A DNA stretch of 15,747 nt from assembly GCA_002404095.1 (NCBI GenBank), contig DHJA01000297.1:54784-70530 (forward strand), in the 5' to 3' direction. Shown piece after piece: positions 13,801 to 15,747 of the stretch. The notes beneath the pieces were generated by a model. It was not told the DNA's origin. It ran no database searches and saw nothing but the letters and a program-made list of their open reading frames with translations. Position numbers and translations under genes: made by a program. This DNA comes from Planctomycetaceae bacterium UBA4732. Its GTDB lineage: Bacteria; Planctomycetota; Planctomycetia; Gemmatales; Gemmataceae. The first letter of the stretch is position 1; the number at the start of each line of letters is the position of its first letter.

Positions 13801-14931
13801 CTGTTTTTGAATTGGACCGTTGTGTCGGACCTGTCTCCGCTTAAGGACATGAAGCTGTCGATCTTGTGCTGCGCCGGTACGCCGATTTCCGACTTGTCGC
13901 CGCTGAAGGACATGAAGCTGACGATGTTTCACTGCTTTGACTCGAAGGTGTCGGACCTGTCCCCGCTGAAGGGCATGCCGCTGACGATTCTGGACTGCCA
14001 TAATACGCTGGTGACCGACTTATCGCCGCTAAAGGGGATGCCTCTCAAGAACCTCTACTGCGATTTCGATCCGAAGCGCGACGCTGATATTCTGCACTCC
14101 CTCAAAACATTGGAGACGATCAACGGCAAGCCGGCGGCGGAATTCTGGAAGGATGTGGACGCCGCGGCCAAGGCGGCGAAGAAAGACGCCGACGCTGATC
14201 GCAAGGCCGCCGAATATGTGCTGTCCATCGGCGGGGCGGTGAACGTCAACGGAAAGTACCACGAGGATATTAAGGTCGCCGCCGACCTGCCGCGAACGCC
14301 GTTTCGGTTGGAAGCGATCCGATTGAAGGATAATAAGCAGGTGAGCGACGCTGGCTTGGCCTGCTTCAAGGACTGCGAGAACCTGACGGCCGTGGACCTG
14401 TGGGGCACACAGACGGGCGACGCGTGCCTGGCTCACTTCAAGAACTGCAAGAACCTGACGCATCTCATTCTGGGCGGCACCCAGGTCACCAACGCGGGCC
14501 TGGTCGATTGTAAGGACTGGAAGAAGCTGGGGTTTCTCAGTTTGGACTGGACCAGTGTTGGTAATCCCGTCCTGCTTCACCTGAAGGACTGTAAGAACCT
14601 GGAGGCACTCTTCCTGAGTAACACTCAAGTAAACGACGCGGGCCTCGCCCTCTTGAACTGTGAGACCATGACAGGCCTGGGCCTGAACGGCACGCAGGTG
14701 AGCGATGAAGGGCTGGCCACCTTAAAGAACTGCAAGATCATGGATTTCCTCAACCTGAAGGACACGAAGGTGAGCGACGCAGGCCTTGAGAACCTCAAAG
14801 GCTTGGCGGCGCTTAAGGAACTCGATCTGACCGGCAGCAAGGTCACGGCCGATGGCGTTAAGAAGCTGGCCGCGGCGCTGCCGAAGTGCAAGATCAAGTG
14901 GGACGGCGGCGTCATCGAGCCGAAGCCGTAG
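10900..14931 (+). CDS. Zinc-motif Ser/Thr protein kinase with large leucine-rich repeat region
   Basis: 1343 residues. Residues 32-39 (HVEQCTRC) match the H-x3-C-x2-C zinc motif of anti-sigma factors. The kinase domain spans about 137-415: glycine loop GAGGMG (144-149), K166, catalytic HRDIKPGN (258-265), DFG (296-298), APE (323-325). An alanine-rich insert of about 20 residues lies at 270-290. One membrane helix (about 461-484) follows. Next come a beta-rich PEGA-like domain (about 491-570) and two internalin-like repeat blocks of nine and six units built on VSDLSPLK.MKLT. A final set of RNI-type units (VSDAGL..LKNCKNLT..) runs to about 1330. The kinase would be cytoplasmic and the repeats outside. 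GGAG precedes ATG 10900 by six bases. It is probably a sensor that phosphorylates or sequesters the neighbouring sigma factor. Confidence 0.92.
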   Translation: MAVTLQCPDNATLLRLFGHGGSHEEMESLAQHVEQCTRCGERIDEMLRKDELSLGLARPVDGIDMPDSEALMNLRRRLQQLRPPASSEKTADAVGVHSTSASGSPFPATLPMSGPDHGITFLAPPQEPDEIGRLGSYRILKKLGAGGMGMVLLAEDALLKRKVALKVMLPTIAVNPQARERFLREARAAAAIEHPHIITIHQVGEDNGVPFLAMPLLKGESLDDRLKREKKLPINEAIRITCEMADGLAAAHAQGLIHRDIKPGNVWLEDQPVRSTAAGAQAAPAARRPFKVKVLDFGLARSQTEEVHLTQSGAIVGTPAFMAPEQARGLHVDARADLFSLGCVLYVMLTGKRPFTGDSTMALLSSLALDTPKSPREINPAVPAVLSDFTMRLLAKKPEGRPASADAALDEMRNMIRAAAAAKKAAPPSPHSTATKTHVQPAASRPDAPPAKAAVRPPRRRVALLVGLALLFVIGGGFAAYQLLFKTNDGTLIVNVDDDADLRFRNGELQIMDADGKLKYTLKPSEKNKTLPPGKYLIRVAGVEGLKLETDQFEIIRNGNATVHVTVAAATKDDTTVATKPTVDDAWLKQVAAMTTEDQVEAVAAKMKELNPGFDGKITPTIEHGEVKALVFATDNVTDIAPLRALTRLETISCNGTDTKWGRLSDLSPLRDLKLTKLDFAWTIVSDLTPLKDMKLRELWFGGARVSDLSPLKGMELTSLACNANRGVSDLSPLRGMKLTVLLFEGTKVSDLSPLKDMKLTQLECWNTPVSDLSPLKEMPLTALNCSNTGVSDLSPLKGMPLQQLACNLTRVSDLSPLMGMPLKELTCDFDPKRDAEILRSIKTLEKINGKPAADFWKDVGAGAKPPVDDAWVKQVRALQADKQLEAVVAKLKELNPGFDGAFWKPIAPIIDHGEVEFLWFAFTDSVTDISPLRALSRLENLSFCGTSEKWGRISDLSPLKDMKMKQLFLNWTVVSDLSPLKDMKLSILCCAGTPISDLSPLKDMKLTMFHCFDSKVSDLSPLKGMPLTILDCHNTLVTDLSPLKGMPLKNLYCDFDPKRDADILHSLKTLETINGKPAAEFWKDVDAAAKAAKKDADADRKAAEYVLSIGGAVNVNGKYHEDIKVAADLPRTPFRLEAIRLKDNKQVSDAGLACFKDCENLTAVDLWGTQTGDACLAHFKNCKNLTHLILGGTQVTNAGLVDCKDWKKLGFLSLDWTSVGNPVLLHLKDCKNLEALFLSNTQVNDAGLALLNCETMTGLGLNGTQVSDEGLATLKNCKIMDFLNLKDTKVSDAGLENLKGLAALKELDLTGSKVTADGVKKLAAALPKCKIKWDGGVIEPKP
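12646..14178 (+). repeat. Tandem duplication of a leucine-rich sensor block within the kinase gene
   Basis: Block A (12646-13500, 285 codons) and block B (13501-14178, 226 codons) are direct repeats. Each opens with VDDAW.KQV, passes through ELNPGFDG, VTDI.PLRAL and KWGR.SDLSPL, and closes with CDFDPKRDA, INGKPAA and FWKDV. Inside each block are 21-22-residue units (about 63 bp). These keep GTGTCGGACCTGTCGCCGCT nearly unchanged at DNA level, while the variable positions after the leucines diverge. Block A has nine units, block B six. The high DNA similarity suggests recent expansion by recombination or slippage. Confidence 0.88.
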
Positions 14932-15027
14932 CGGCCGCCCCTCCCTTGCGGCCCTATCGTTTCGGCGATACAGTACCTTCGTCTGTGCGCCACTAGCGGT
15001 TTATCGGCCTAACGCGGAGTCCGTGCC

Positions 15028-15738
15028 ATGTCCGAGCATGTCCTTCCGTCCAGCGCGGAACATCGCACCAATGACCTCGCCGCGCCCCATCCGCTCGACG
15101 ACCAAACGGAAAAACGCATCGACGAAATCGAAATGATCGGCGAGGAGCAAGCCGCCAACCTACCGACGCCCGGCCAATCCGGCGTCACCGCCGGTATGCG
15201 CTATCTACACTCCAGCCGTACTATTCATCAACTCGTCACCGACCGCAACCGCGCCGTCGGCATTTATCTCGCCGTCGCCTCGCTGCTTTACACCGCCTCC
15301 ACGGCCATGCTCAACGCCCAGCCCGCCGCCAACCCAAACCTCATCGTCCCGCTCGATGAGCTGAAACGCTGGTGCCTGCCCGTCACATTCGGCATCCTGA
15401 CCGTGCTGGCCCTGTTCATCGGTTTGCTGCTGGTACGCACGCGCGTCGGTCTGATTTATGAAGTGGCCAAGATGAACGTGCTGCTCGGCCTGCCGCACGG
15501 CCGCGTCCAGCGCGTCAATGTGTTCAGCATCTTTTTTCTGATGCACCTGTTGATCTCCACGGCGGGCGGGCTTTCGACTTTCCTATTTGCGCAGCAGATG
15601 CTTCGCCTTTATCGAGTGACGGAAGGGGAAATGCTGTACGCCATCTTAAGCGGAAGCGGCGTCGCGGTACTGCTTGTGGTACTCTATATCAGCATGGTGT
15701 GGTACACGACGACCGATGAAAAGTTGAAACCCGTTTAG
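15028..15738 (+). CDS. Four-helix membrane protein of unknown function
   Basis: 236 residues. The N-terminal 70 residues are hydrophilic, with an acidic helix (about 27-40) and an HSSRTIHQLVTDRNRA segment leading into the membrane. Four hydrophobic segments follow at about 77-97, 116-136, 164-188 and 202-226, and the tail is short and charged. The loop between the second and third (about 137-163; RTRVGLIYEVAKMNVLLGLPHG) is amphipathic and may lie on the membrane surface. No catalytic motif was recognised and no family can be named; I infer only an inner-membrane location. CGGAG at 15015-15019 supports ATG 15028. It follows the kinase by 96 bp on the same strand, but nothing ties it to that system. 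Its stop codon is the TAG within the GTTTAG tip of the palindromic element starting at 15732. Confidence 0.8.
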   Translation: MSEHVLPSSAEHRTNDLAAPHPLDDQTEKRIDEIEMIGEEQAANLPTPGQSGVTAGMRYLHSSRTIHQLVTDRNRAVGIYLAVASLLYTASTAMLNAQPAANPNLIVPLDELKRWCLPVTFGILTVLALFIGLLLVRTRVGLIYEVAKMNVLLGLPHGRVQRVNVFSIFFLMHLLISTAGGLSTFLFAQQMLRLYRVTEGEMLYAILSGSGVAVLLVVLYISMVWYTTTDEKLKPV

Positions 15739-15747
15739 CCGCGACCC
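15732..15747. repeat. Palindromic GTTTAG element, copy 3, cut by window edge
   Basis: The last 16 bases, CGTTTAGCCGCGACCC, match the outer end of the arms of copies 1 and 2 exactly. The window ends before the loop or second arm, so completeness cannot be judged. The TAG inside the tip (15736-15738) is the stop codon of the membrane-protein gene. Confidence 0.8.

Noticed and set aside
12890..14060. Regular spacing of about 63 bp resembling a CRISPR-like array
   Set aside because: The repeats are in frame and encode leucine-rich units VSDLSPLK...; spacers are short and coding, so this is a protein repeat.
13635..14628. Minus-strand open frames across the leucine-rich repeats
   Set aside because: Repetitive antisense shadows that exist only because the sense repeats avoid the relevant stops.

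Overview
The window reads as chromosomal DNA of a GC-rich planctomycete, most likely of the Gemmata group (Gemmataceae). The basis is indirect. An ECF sigma factor is followed by a very large Ser/Thr kinase with leucine-rich repeats, a small DUF2089 operon is present, and short palindromes of a type I associate with Gemmata-like genomes occur between genes. No rRNA, tRNA, CRISPR array, phage gene or transposase was seen.

Layout, left to right. A MATE efflux transporter (68-1447, +) converges on a TPR protein / vWA-domain protein pair (3241 down to 1515, -). The two 3' ends meet inside a 73-bp palindrome that contains both stop codons. Next comes a secreted protein with one C-terminal heme motif (3612-4232, +). 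It converges on a sugar-phosphate isomerase/epimerase-like TIM barrel (5122 down to 4319, -) across a second copy of the same palindrome. A DUF2089 regulator and a small three-helix membrane protein form a tightly overlapping operon (5392-6104, +). A VapBC-like toxin-antitoxin pair follows (6250-6983, +). It sits between a decayed copy and the intact copy of the 3' end of a subtilisin-like protease gene.

The protease (7797 down to 6976, -) is translationally coupled to an upstream receiver-GAF response regulator (9068 down to 7794, -). A different palindrome (9129-9200) lies between this pair and a Nudix hydrolase plus a secreted stand-alone POTRA protein (9316-10081, +).

The right third holds an ECF sigma factor (10210-10773, +) and a 1343-residue protein (10900-14931, +). 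That protein combines an N-terminal anti-sigma-like zinc motif, a Ser/Thr kinase, one membrane helix, a beta-rich domain and three blocks of leucine-rich repeats, two of which are tandem duplicates. A four-helix membrane protein (15028-15738, +) closes the window; its stop codon lies inside the start of a third copy of the GTTTAG palindrome, which is cut by the window edge.

The least ordinary points are these: (1) a recurrent palindromic element whose tips supply stop codons to the genes it abuts; (2) a receiver-GAF protein with no DNA-binding output coupled to a cytoplasmic subtilase; (3) the toxin-antitoxin pair bracketed by an imperfect duplication of the protease tail; (4) the sigma factor / zinc-motif kinase pair with an internally duplicated repeat sensor. 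All functional statements come from reading motifs by eye; no database search was run.
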